In this document: positions 10,501 to 16,422 of the stretch, piece after piece | Position numbering within the stretch: the stretch's first letter is position 1 | How the letters are laid out: each line of letters starts with the position of its first letter | From: Clostridia bacterium | GTDB lineage: Bacteria; Bacillota; Clostridia; UMGS1883; UMGS1540 | Direction of reading: 5' to 3' | Length of the DNA: 64,000 nucleotides | NCBI GenBank assembly: GCA_017442155.1 | Contig: JAFSAU010000016.1 | Coordinates: forward strand, 35,723 to 99,722 | Made by a program: the position numbers and the translations under genes | Notes under the pieces: model-generated | Database searches by the model: none | What the model was told of the DNA's origin: nothing | Seen by the model: only the letters and a program-made list of their open reading frames with translations

Positions 10501-10666
10501 CGCGTCCTCCGTGGCAGATTGGGCGGTACTGGATGTAGCCAGTATGGTGCGTCTCGGCGTGGTTCGTGGAAATGCGGACGGTACTGTAAATCCGCTTGGA
10601 AATACGACAAGAGCCGAGGCTGCCGTCATCATGAACCGAGTGCTTTCCTGGGCCGGAGAGCCCTGA
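7523..10666 (+). CDS. SLH-anchored secreted TIM-barrel protein, family A (putative glycoside hydrolase)
   Basis: 1047 residues from ATG 7523, chosen because GAAAGGAG lies at 7511-7518 and a clean signal peptide (MLKKIAVFLCVMLL to PALAA) follows; the upstream in-frame ATG at 7475 lies inside the terminator. Two jelly-roll domains (~40-205, ~225-405), a beta-sandwich (~405-510), a TIM barrel (~510-770), a small beta domain and three SLH repeats (~866-1047). The barrel carries KDHPALFGYKVQDEP with Asp604-Glu605, matching the EEP of the paralogue at 733, but at the later strand it has QQAFVYRNY with no carboxylate. The same reading frame reopens right after the TGA stop (see 10709). Surface binding or cleavage of a glycan is likely; specificity is unknown. 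Confidence 0.84.
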   Translation: MLKKIAVFLCVMLLFSLCVPALAAEESIFKEEIVTESQFTPGIDSIELVSNGSFETLASETTFDKWGIVCTAKDEAGNSLGYIGSPYVTLSSDANSGNRALGLSCVKGEYVHGLIGVTLTPGVTYELSGYAKHAGNPGNAFLSIIINGKENGATKELGRVNLSFADIPAGQWVKKILRFTVPENATGGSLMTRVMSEGTILWDDISLLMEADEIPEPVIVEKKPSLEDIDISNYDFEEYTPGVRPGWYCYGGQNGEPNGKAVTFSSEYAKNGRKSARISVEDGAVDPWVSHNVSGIVPGATYQLSAWVLTPDINRVNFSISVEWYTSDKPDSNAVQGGSAKDHWWLTQDMEWREMILEFEVPDNAKSAIIRFRNFSEIGLFHLDTVTMYMVKQPDYAYVESDETFYYTEWPTGTVTALANPHYGNELDGGRAEFAFVDANGTEKYQETVPFENGEAVYTLQTAWLTTKGEEYKVRTEIYKSDNSLVQESETLIYRYDRPTYLGADGIFRKNGKEYNIILGNGVNQERLSWGPEEGGVTIVQLVADSNIPMLEKMDAAHARGLLVLVSLYNGDICAGSAEHVESTKAMVEMVKDHPALFGYKVQDEPNQKNNTDEELGRAYRIIHDLDPNHPVYLDDSGYAGYGRLYRFADIIDIDYYGGSGADSGRVFTTMMDHAAAATKGRKPFTLLQQAFVYRNYLPTFNELRHFAYQALFSGASGFGYHSLGSDDGVQEVFMSRPVWDDICEKWVPWEQDFLLDAFVNHKYPQINAFKDSNAMWRTFADGNDIYAVVFNRNKTAVHNVSIPLIDGEGKEVAGEFSAVRVAGGSAKTATGDGTLSVELGALSAEIWKITPTRPIDLSYLKTTSYRDLSGYPWANNAIACLEEAGITNKVSDTWYGPGENITRGDFAMFLVRTLDLTAETTENFDDVDADAEYAEAVAIGKKLGVLNGTGDGNFNPEGEITRQELMAITARGMRLKKGIEEGANEDLSGFSDASSVADWAVLDVASMVRLGVVRGNADGTVNPLGNTTRAEAAVIMNRVLSWAGEP

Positions 10667-10708
10667 AAGCCCGGCGAACTTCTTTCCTGTGCCGGAGCAC
10701 TTTCGGCA

Positions 10709-11215
10709 GTGGATAGAGAGGCGCTTTATGAAGGATTTACGGAAGCTTTTGGTACGTACGGAGGACGTACGTGGAAGCATGTATATGCGGTAGCTGGTGA
10801 AACGTATATGCTCTTTGTAAACGGAGAAGGAGAGGCAGTCACTTTTTCAGAAACGCTGTCCGAACCTGCGGTTGTCACAATGGTGCTTTCACCGGACGCT
10901 GATGCGACGTATAAAAACGGGGGGTTTCAGCTTTTTCTTCCGTCGGGCGGCATTGCTTTTTTCAAAAGCTGTAATACACCTTTTTCCGGTCTTTTCCGGG
11001 ATGATTTAGTACTGCATCGACTTGCAGACGGAGCCGTATGGAGGGGAGAAACAGCCGTTCTATATGGATTATATAACGGAGTACCGGAGATTTTAGAGTA
11101 TGTAGAGAATGGTGAAACGGTTGAATTGGGTGACGGAACCTACGCATTGAAGGCCTTTTCCTGGAGTACACCGCTAAATCCGGAAGCGGCTGTAATAACA
11201 TATAAAACACCGTAA
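10709..11215 (+). CDS. Hypothetical beta-rich ORF in frame with the upstream SLH gene
   Basis: 168 residues from a GTG at 10709, with GGAG 11 bases upstream. No signal peptide or membrane segment. The sequence alternates short hydrophobic strands (VYAVAGETYMLFVN, VVTMVL, FQLFLPSGGIAFFK), resembling the small beta domain after the TIM barrel of family A proteins. It is in the same frame as the gene at 7523 and only that gene's TGA separates them; the 14 intervening codons are open. It may be a separate small protein, a decayed C-terminal extension or a remnant of another surface gene. Function not recognised. Confidence 0.45.
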   Translation: MDREALYEGFTEAFGTYGGRTWKHVYAVAGETYMLFVNGEGEAVTFSETLSEPAVVTMVLSPDADATYKNGGFQLFLPSGGIAFFKSCNTPFSGLFRDDLVLHRLADGAVWRGETAVLYGLYNGVPEILEYVENGETVELGDGTYALKAFSWSTPLNPEAAVITYKTP

Positions 11216-11223
11216 TACAAACG

Positions 11224-11311
11224 TTCTCTCTTTTTGGGGAAGAAAAAGAGAGCAGTGTAATCCAAAACCTTCCCTTACAATATTGTGAAACCTGCCCCAC
11301 GCGGGCGTTTC
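11224..11311 (+). other. Two hairpins in the 5' region of the gene at 11341
   Basis: CTCTCTTTTT/AAAAAGAGAG (about 11224-11252) has no T run after it. A second stem, GAAACCTGCCC/GGGCGTTTC (about 11287-11311), lies 19 bases before the ribosome site. They may be a weak terminator and a leader hairpin; no known riboswitch class is recognised. Confidence 0.4.
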
Positions 11312-11340
11312 AAATAAAATTTATTTTGGAGGAAAAAATT

Positions 11341-13005
11341 ATGAAAAGAAAACTTTTCGCAACACTACTATGCCTTCTTATGATGGCAACACTTCTGCCG
11401 GTTGGCAGTATGGCAGCTGTTGAGTACACAGGCGAAAATCTGCTGAAAAACGGGGGCTTTGAAACAACGCAAGCAAAAGATGCAGCACAACCATCTGATT
11501 GGAATACGCTTGTTATTGATGGTCAAGCGGAAAAGGGCACTGATTATATGTTGATTTCCGGCGAAGAGGATGGAGAAACTGTTCAGCCTTATTCCGGGGA
11601 TTATGCCTATAAAATGATCGGCAAAAATTCCTATGATGTTGAAACTTCAAAGTATAGCAGAATTTATATTTACCAGACACTTCCCGAACTGGAAGTCGGT
11701 AAACACTATGTTTTATCCGGTTATATCAATATTACCGAAGCATCCGGTGCTCGTGTTTTCATTGGTCAGGGTACCGGATACGGTGGTACTGCTACAGGAG
11801 GGGCCATGGCATACACAGGAGAAGACCTGACAACCAATGGCTGGAAAAAATTCAGTTTCTTGTTATCGCCTACAGAAGAAACAGGTGTCCAGTTTACTGT
11901 TAGTTGCGTATTGAACAATAAAGGTACCGTATACCTTGATGATTTATCTTTTTATGAGAAGAAAAACGATACAATTTTAGCAGAGTCTGGCGAGCTTGAA
12001 GCACTGCATAATGACGGTGCTTTCAGTGCGCCTGCAGCAGCATATTTTGATAGTTATACAAAAGAGGGAACACATTACGATTATGTTGCTGAAAATGGAC
12101 AGATTATGATAAAAATGCGTGGATTAGCTTCTTCGAGCGGCATTAAAGCAATGTATCCTTATTATAATAAAAGATTATTTGTTAAGGAAAATGGGAATTA
12201 TGTTTCCACTCCGGTTTCGGTGGGTGATATCGTTAAACTGAAGTTTGATGCAAAACTCGTAAGCGAAAACACAGATTTGGCCGGTAGTTATACGTGTACC
12301 GTAGTACATAATGCAGGTCAGATGTACGGTAGTATATCGATTCCGTCTGATGCGTTAAACAAGTGGGTGACAGTTGAATATTGGTTTGAGATAAGCCAGT
12401 ACGAACAGGATGGTTCAACCAAAATGTTCACAAATTTGTCCGAAAGCGGATTTAGTGTTGGTGTCCGGCAGCCCGTCCCGGGTGAAGCCGGAAAAGCTAC
12501 AGCAGATTTACTGATTGATAATTTTGAACTTTATGTAGATGACGGTTCTTATATTGGAGCTGGAAAAACAATTAGTACGGCGAGCGGAATAAAAGAAGTA
12601 AAGGATACAACTGACACCAGCTTAGTGATTGCATCCGCTAGCTGGAACTCCCGCGTCAGCATTAATGAGGCTTATAGCAGTGACGAGTCTATTCAGCCTT
12701 TTGTTTATTATACGAATGCATCAGAAGCCGAAACTGCTGTAAACGCTTTTTCTGCGATTTATGAAAAGCCGGAAAATGGTCCCAAGCGTCTTGTGGCAAT
12801 GGCAAATGTTCCGAAGACAGTAGCAACCGGCGCATCAACCAGCACAACTATTCCGCTTTCTTTAGAAAATTTGGAATTGGATGCGGATAAAACGTATTGT
12901 GTTGAAACGTTCTTGTGGAATGGTTCTTCTATAAAGCCTATCGTAGGGAAAACGGAGGTTTCTCTTACGGTTGCAGATGCAATCCAGGAAACCCCTGAAA
13001 ATTAA
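11341..13005 (+). CDS. Secreted jelly-roll protein, family C
   Basis: 554 residues from ATG 11341 (TTGGAGGAAAAAATT precedes it; the in-frame ATG at 11326 lies upstream of that ribosome site). Signal peptide about 1-24, then a jelly roll typical of carbohydrate-binding modules (~28-212: NLLKNGGFE, IYQTLPELEVG, TVYLDDLSFYE), a second jelly roll (~220-415) and a C-terminal beta domain ending in a CVETFLWNGSSIKPI segment. The C-terminal (V/L)xxFxW motif recurs in the proteins at 55746 and 57379. There is no SLH, LPxTG or transmembrane anchor, so it is probably released or bound through partners. A glycan-binding role is inferred; no catalytic motif seen. Confidence 0.75.
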   Translation: MKRKLFATLLCLLMMATLLPVGSMAAVEYTGENLLKNGGFETTQAKDAAQPSDWNTLVIDGQAEKGTDYMLISGEEDGETVQPYSGDYAYKMIGKNSYDVETSKYSRIYIYQTLPELEVGKHYVLSGYINITEASGARVFIGQGTGYGGTATGGAMAYTGEDLTTNGWKKFSFLLSPTEETGVQFTVSCVLNNKGTVYLDDLSFYEKKNDTILAESGELEALHNDGAFSAPAAAYFDSYTKEGTHYDYVAENGQIMIKMRGLASSSGIKAMYPYYNKRLFVKENGNYVSTPVSVGDIVKLKFDAKLVSENTDLAGSYTCTVVHNAGQMYGSISIPSDALNKWVTVEYWFEISQYEQDGSTKMFTNLSESGFSVGVRQPVPGEAGKATADLLIDNFELYVDDGSYIGAGKTISTASGIKEVKDTTDTSLVIASASWNSRVSINEAYSSDESIQPFVYYTNASEAETAVNAFSAIYEKPENGPKRLVAMANVPKTVATGASTSTTIPLSLENLELDADKTYCVETFLWNGSSIKPIVGKTEVSLTVADAIQETPEN

Positions 13006-13036
13006 AACTAAACTCCATCCATAGCGGCCTGGCCGC

Positions 13037-13073
13037 AAAAGACCGCCGACAAAGTAAAAGTCGGCGGTCTTTT
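13037..13073. terminator. Intrinsic terminator closing surface cluster I
   Basis: AGACCGCCGAC pairs perfectly with GTCGGCGGTCT around a 9-base loop, followed by TTTATA and preceded by AAAA, so it could act in both directions. It lies between the family C gene (+) and the CBS gene (-). Confidence 0.88.
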
Positions 13074-13120
13074 ATATACTCTGCAGATATATACAAAACG
13101 AAAATTAAACGTTTATGTAA

Positions 13121-13145
13121 CGGGAGGCGATTTTTTCGCCTCCCG
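13121..13145 (-). terminator. Hairpin downstream of the CBS-domain gene
   Basis: CGGGAGGCGA pairs perfectly with TCGCCTCCCG around TTTTT. It lies about 90 bases past the stop of the minus-strand CBS gene. The U tract after it is poor, so terminator activity is probable but not certain. Confidence 0.5.
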
Positions 13146-13236
13146 GACGTGTATTGCCTTTCTGCCACCAGAGCAAAAGGCATAAAATACAGTCCCAATT
13201 CTGCTGCCGTGCTGCAGCGTTCCCTGCAATACTGAC

Positions 13237-13686
13237 TTATTTGTCATTATACATCGGATGTTTTTTGTGACATCCCTCGGAAATTTCGCACAGTGCTTCA
13301 CCGGTTTCAAACGTATAATCTTTACAAGCAGAAATATCACCTAAAGCAACAAATCCCACCACACGCTCATCCTCCACAACCGGGAGACGGCGTACCTTAT
13401 CGCTTGCCATAACCTGTGCTGCATCATCAATTTCCGTCTCGGGCGTCACGCACGAAACATCGCGCGTCATTATTTCTTCAACAGAATGTGACTTCGGATC
13501 CAGCCCTCTTGCCATATTCCGTATCACAATGTCGCGGTCCGTTACAATGCCGACAATATTGTTATCACCACTGACAACGGGTACCGAGCCAATATTATGC
13601 TGACGCATTAGTTTCGCCGCTTCTACGATTGAAGCATCCTCCGTAATTACAATTGCAGGGTCTGTCATGATGTCTTTAACTGTCAT
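13237..13686 (-). CDS. Tandem CBS-domain protein
   Basis: 149 residues made of two CBS domains (~1-62 and ~70-125: VKDIMTDPAIVI with GIVTDRDIVIR, then VEEIMTRDVSCV with VGFVALGDISA), a compact adenosine-nucleotide sensor fold. A short C-terminal tail holds two Cys and two His. Stand-alone CBS pairs usually bind AMP, ATP or related nucleotides and regulate a partner; no partner can be named here. AGGAG lies before the ATG. A perfect 20-bp palindrome (13728-13747) sits 42 bases upstream of the start. Cytoplasmic. Confidence 0.92.
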   Translation of the reverse strand: MTVKDIMTDPAIVITEDASIVEAAKLMRQHNIGSVPVVSGDNNIVGIVTDRDIVIRNMARGLDPKSHSVEEIMTRDVSCVTPETEIDDAAQVMASDKVRRLPVVEDERVVGFVALGDISACKDYTFETGEALCEISEGCHKKHPMYNDK

Positions 13687-13727
13687 CGCTTGATCTGCTC
13701 CTCGGAGAGAATATGCAAGACTCGTAA

Positions 13728-13747
13728 ATTTCCGTCCGGACGGAAAT
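13728..13747. promoter_or_regulatory. Perfect 20-bp palindrome between queG-like and CBS genes
   Basis: ATTTCCGTCCGGACGGAAAT is its own reverse complement. It could be an operator in front of the CBS gene, or the stem of a terminator after the QueG-like gene, although the following T run is short. Confidence 0.5.
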
Positions 13748-13761
13748 GTCCGCGCCTTACG

Positions 13762-14571
13762 CTACATAGTATGACCGTTTATTTCGGTATCATGCGAGGA
13801 AAGTATTTCCAGATTTCTTTGTAAAACAGCTTTTCCGCGCCATGAAAAAGCACGGTCACCGAAAGAAGAGGAAAACGTCTTGTTTGACATGGTAAGCTGC
13901 GGAAGCGAAAAAAGCAACTCCTCATAAAAGACAGAGAGGGGAGACAGTGCGGCTTTTTCATTATGCGGACAGACCGTCTGGCAGATGTCACAGCCCCAGA
14001 CAAAGCCACTTTTTTTCAAAATATCTGTCTCTTCGGCAGAAAGAATACCGCGCTTCTGGGAGATTGCGGAAGCGCATTTTTCAATATGGATTTTTCCATT
14101 TTCGATGGCACCGCCGGGACAAGCGGCCGCGCATCTGCCACAGCCTGTGCAAGTTCGGGTAAGTGGTGTGTCCGGTGGTAAAATCAAGTCTGTCTCCACA
14201 TACCCGATAAACACAAAGCTGCCATACGTTTCATTTATCAGAAGACTGTTCTGACCGAAAAAACCAAGTCCGGCATTGTAGGCAGAAAGCTTGTCATCGC
14301 CGTCGCCCTTATCCACATGAATTTTCGTTTTCGCTTCCGGAGATAGTGTGCGTAAAAAATCAGAAATTTTGATAAGATATTTTTCACAAATCACATGATA
14401 ATCTTTTCCGTATGCGTACATGGAAAGCGTTCCCTTATTTTTCCGGCCCGTATAATAAGGAAACAGGCAAACAATATTCGTATATGTAGCCCCGTCACCG
14501 GAAAAGCCGGCAACGGGTATTCCGATAGAACGGATAAAAGATAAAATTTCTTTTTTAAAGTTGTTCTTCAT
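13762..14571 (-). CDS. queG: Epoxyqueuosine reductase-like iron-sulfur protein (short QueG)
   Basis: 269 residues. The N-terminal part is the QueG cobalamin-binding region (AYGKDYHVI; DKLSAYNAGLGFFGQNSLLI). Two 4Fe-4S clusters are evident: CTGCGRCAAACP (~145-156) and CDICQTVCP (~193-201). QueG reduces epoxyqueuosine to queuosine in tRNA anticodons, in the cytoplasm. The protein is shorter than the ~380-residue Bacillus form and lacks the HEAT-like tail, as is common in Clostridia. Its start overlaps the last 17 bases of the SASP gene, so translation is probably coupled. Other cobalamin Fe-S reductases are possible but less likely. Confidence 0.85.
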   Translation of the reverse strand: MKNNFKKEILSFIRSIGIPVAGFSGDGATYTNIVCLFPYYTGRKNKGTLSMYAYGKDYHVICEKYLIKISDFLRTLSPEAKTKIHVDKGDGDDKLSAYNAGLGFFGQNSLLINETYGSFVFIGYVETDLILPPDTPLTRTCTGCGRCAAACPGGAIENGKIHIEKCASAISQKRGILSAEETDILKKSGFVWGCDICQTVCPHNEKAALSPLSVFYEELLFSLPQLTMSNKTFSSSFGDRAFSWRGKAVLQRNLEILSSHDTEINGHTM

Positions 14572-14782
14572 ACCGTTTAATCATGCGCCGTACCATTTCG
14601 CCGCCAATGGGACCGCCCTCGCTGCCGTTCTGACGCGCGGTCTGGTCTCCCTTGTAATGGTCATTATTTTCCTTGCAGAACTGGGAGAGGCCCATTTCCT
14701 CGGCAACCTCCAGCTTGAAGCGGTTAATGCCATCATAGGCTTCGGGTACAAGCAGTCTCGATTTTCTGTAATTTTTTGACAT
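14555..14782 (-). CDS. Alpha/beta-type small acid-soluble spore protein
   Basis: 75 residues. Carries both SASP signatures: FKLEVAEEMG, the region cut by the germination protease GPR, and GGPIGGEMVRRMIKRYEE near the C-terminus. These proteins coat spore DNA and protect it from UV and chemical damage. GAGGTG lies before the ATG. This is the clearest sign that the organism, or a recent ancestor, forms endospores. The stop overlaps the start of the QueG-like gene by 17 bases, an unusual pairing of a late-sporulation gene with a tRNA-modification gene. No sigma-G promoter could be recognised with confidence. Confidence 0.93.
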   Translation of the reverse strand: MSKNYRKSRLLVPEAYDGINRFKLEVAEEMGLSQFCKENNDHYKGDQTARQNGSEGGPIGGEMVRRMIKRYEEQL

Positions 14783-14846
14783 AATGAATCACCTCAGTGG
14801 TAGTTTTCCCACCATAGGTGTTTTTATGTGTTTTAAAGAACAGAAA

Positions 14847-14864
14847 CAGGGCACAAAGGCCCTG
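14847..14864 (-). terminator. Weak terminator after hpf
   Basis: On the minus strand CAGGGC pairs with GCCCTG around CTTTGT, followed by TTTCTGTTCTTT. It lies just past the hpf stop. Confidence 0.55.
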
Positions 14865-14887
14865 CATCTGTGTTCATATGTTTTCTT

Positions 14888-15409
14888 TTACGCTTCGGCT
14901 TCAATCAGGCCATAGTTGCCGTCTTTTCTTTTGTATACAATGTCAATTTTATCGGTTTCATCATTGTGAAAGACAAAAAATTCATGTCCGAGAAGATTCA
15001 TCTGTAGAATGGCTTCTTCCGGGCTCATAGGCTTTAAGGCGTGCTTTTTGCTCTTCACAATTTTAAACTCTTTTTCCTCTGTATCTGACATTTCCGGTGC
15101 TGCAGTAAAGGCACCATCACGCAGTTTTTTCTCCAGACGTGTTTTGTTCTTGCGGATTTGACGTTCAATCAAATCAATTGCACGGTCGATGGAAGCGTAC
15201 ATGTCTTCAGAGGTATCTTCTGCACGATACACAAACCCACCATAGTAGATTGTAAGCTCCGCCGTCTGTCTTTCTTTTTCTACTGACAGCGTTACCTGAG
15301 CGTCAGCGGCATCGTCGAAGAATTTGTCAAGCTTCAAAAGTTTTTTCTCCGTAAAACTCCGAATACCTGCACTAATGTCAATCTTTCTCCCCGTAATGTT
15401 AACCTTCAT
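14888..15409 (-). CDS. hpf: Long-form ribosome hibernation promoting factor
   Basis: 173 residues. The N-terminal domain (~1-100) is the RaiA/HPF fold (VNITGRKIDISAGIRSF; EKKLLKLDKFF). The C-terminal ~60 residues (VKSKKHALKPMSPEEAILQM, then LLGHEFFVFHNDETDKI) form the dimerisation domain of the long type, which pairs 70S ribosomes into inactive 100S particles in stationary phase. Length matches the family. AAGGAG precedes the ATG. It stands alone between the SASP gene and a glycosyltransferase operon. Confidence 0.97.
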   Translation of the reverse strand: MKVNITGRKIDISAGIRSFTEKKLLKLDKFFDDAADAQVTLSVEKERQTAELTIYYGGFVYRAEDTSEDMYASIDRAIDLIERQIRKNKTRLEKKLRDGAFTAAPEMSDTEEKEFKIVKSKKHALKPMSPEEAILQMNLLGHEFFVFHNDETDKIDIVYKRKDGNYGLIEAEA

Positions 15410-15437
15410 AAAATCACTCCTTAAATAAGTATTTAAA

Positions 15438-15451
15438 GCGGGAACACCCGC
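15438..15451 (-). terminator. Short terminator after the GT2 gene
   Basis: On the minus strand GCGGG pairs with CCCGC around TGTT, followed by TTTAAAT. It lies just past the GT2 stop and before the hpf ribosome site. Confidence 0.55.
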
Positions 15452-15475
15452 AGGGGAACAAATTTTTGAGAAATG

Positions 15476-16405
15476 TTACCTATCCTCAAAGCCGATTTCT
15501 TCCTGCACAATATATAATGGACGGCCCTTGGCTTCTTCGTAAATTCGTCCGATATAAGAGCCGATAATACCCAGCATAATCAGCATAACACCGTTAAAGA
15601 AAAGCTGAACGGCCAATATGGAGGCCCAGCCTCTGACCATGGCAAATCCACAGAGCTTTTGAATTAGCACGATTAAAAGATAAAGAAAGCTGAGTCCGGA
15701 AAGCACAAAGCCCACCAAGGTAGCAAGCTTCAGAGGCTTATACGAAAAGGAGGAAATACCGTCCATTGCCAACTTCAGCATCTTTTTCAGGGGATACTTG
15801 GTTTCCCCTGCAAACCGTTCGTCACGGACATATTCCAGTGCGTACTGTTTAAAACCAACCCAGCTGACCAGTCCCCGGACATACCGGTTGCGTTCACCCA
15901 GCTTCTTCATGGCATCGCATACTTTGCGGTCTATCAGACGAAAGTCGCCGGTGTCGGTGGGGATATCCACCTGGGTCATGCGTTTGAGAAAACGGTAGAA
16001 AAGTTTTGCTGTTACCTTTTTAAAAATTGTTTCACCTTGTCGCCGTGTGCGCTTACCGTACACGACATGATAGCCTTCTCTCCATTTCTCCACCATTTTG
16101 GGAATGAGTTCGGGCGGGTCCTGCAAATCTGCGTCAATAATCACCACCGCATCCCCTGCGGCATAATCCATTCCTGCCGTAATAGCAATCTGATGGCCGA
16201 AATTCCGGGAGAAACAGATGAGACGAACATGGCGGTCTTTCTCACACAGTGCCGCTGCAAGACTGGCAGTACGGTCGCGGCTTCCATCGTTAATCAGGAT
16301 TAGCTCATAGTCCTCGTTCAAGCTCTGCATGACGGCTGTGAGACGTCTATAGCTTTCTTCAATTACTTCTTCCTCATTATAAAGCGGAACGATAACAGAA
16401 ATCAT
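15476..16405 (-). CDS. GT2 polyprenyl-phosphate glycosyltransferase (DPM1/GtrB-like)
   Basis: 309 residues. The N-terminal GT-A domain starts SVIVPLYNEEEVIEESYRRL and contains the DADLQDP metal/nucleotide motif and a GDFRLIDR segment typical of dolichyl- or undecaprenyl-phosphate sugar synthases. Two transmembrane helices follow (~230-295). Such enzymes load a sugar from a nucleotide donor onto a polyprenyl phosphate at the inner membrane face. The gene lies 17 bases after the double GT-C glycosyltransferase at 16423, which would use exactly such a lipid-linked sugar. Together they look like a surface-glycosylation pair. The sugar is not predictable. Confidence 0.92.
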   Translation of the reverse strand: MISVIVPLYNEEEVIEESYRRLTAVMQSLNEDYELILINDGSRDRTASLAAALCEKDRHVRLICFSRNFGHQIAITAGMDYAAGDAVVIIDADLQDPPELIPKMVEKWREGYHVVYGKRTRRQGETIFKKVTAKLFYRFLKRMTQVDIPTDTGDFRLIDRKVCDAMKKLGERNRYVRGLVSWVGFKQYALEYVRDERFAGETKYPLKKMLKLAMDGISSFSYKPLKLATLVGFVLSGLSFLYLLIVLIQKLCGFAMVRGWASILAVQLFFNGVMLIMLGIIGSYIGRIYEEAKGRPLYIVQEEIGFEDR

Positions 16406-16422
16406 TGTAAATCCCCTTTCAT

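Noticed and set aside
11224..11311. Riboswitch upstream of the gene at 11341
   Set aside because: The hairpins do not match conserved cores of riboswitch classes I can recognise, such as c-di-GMP, SAM, TPP or cobalamin.
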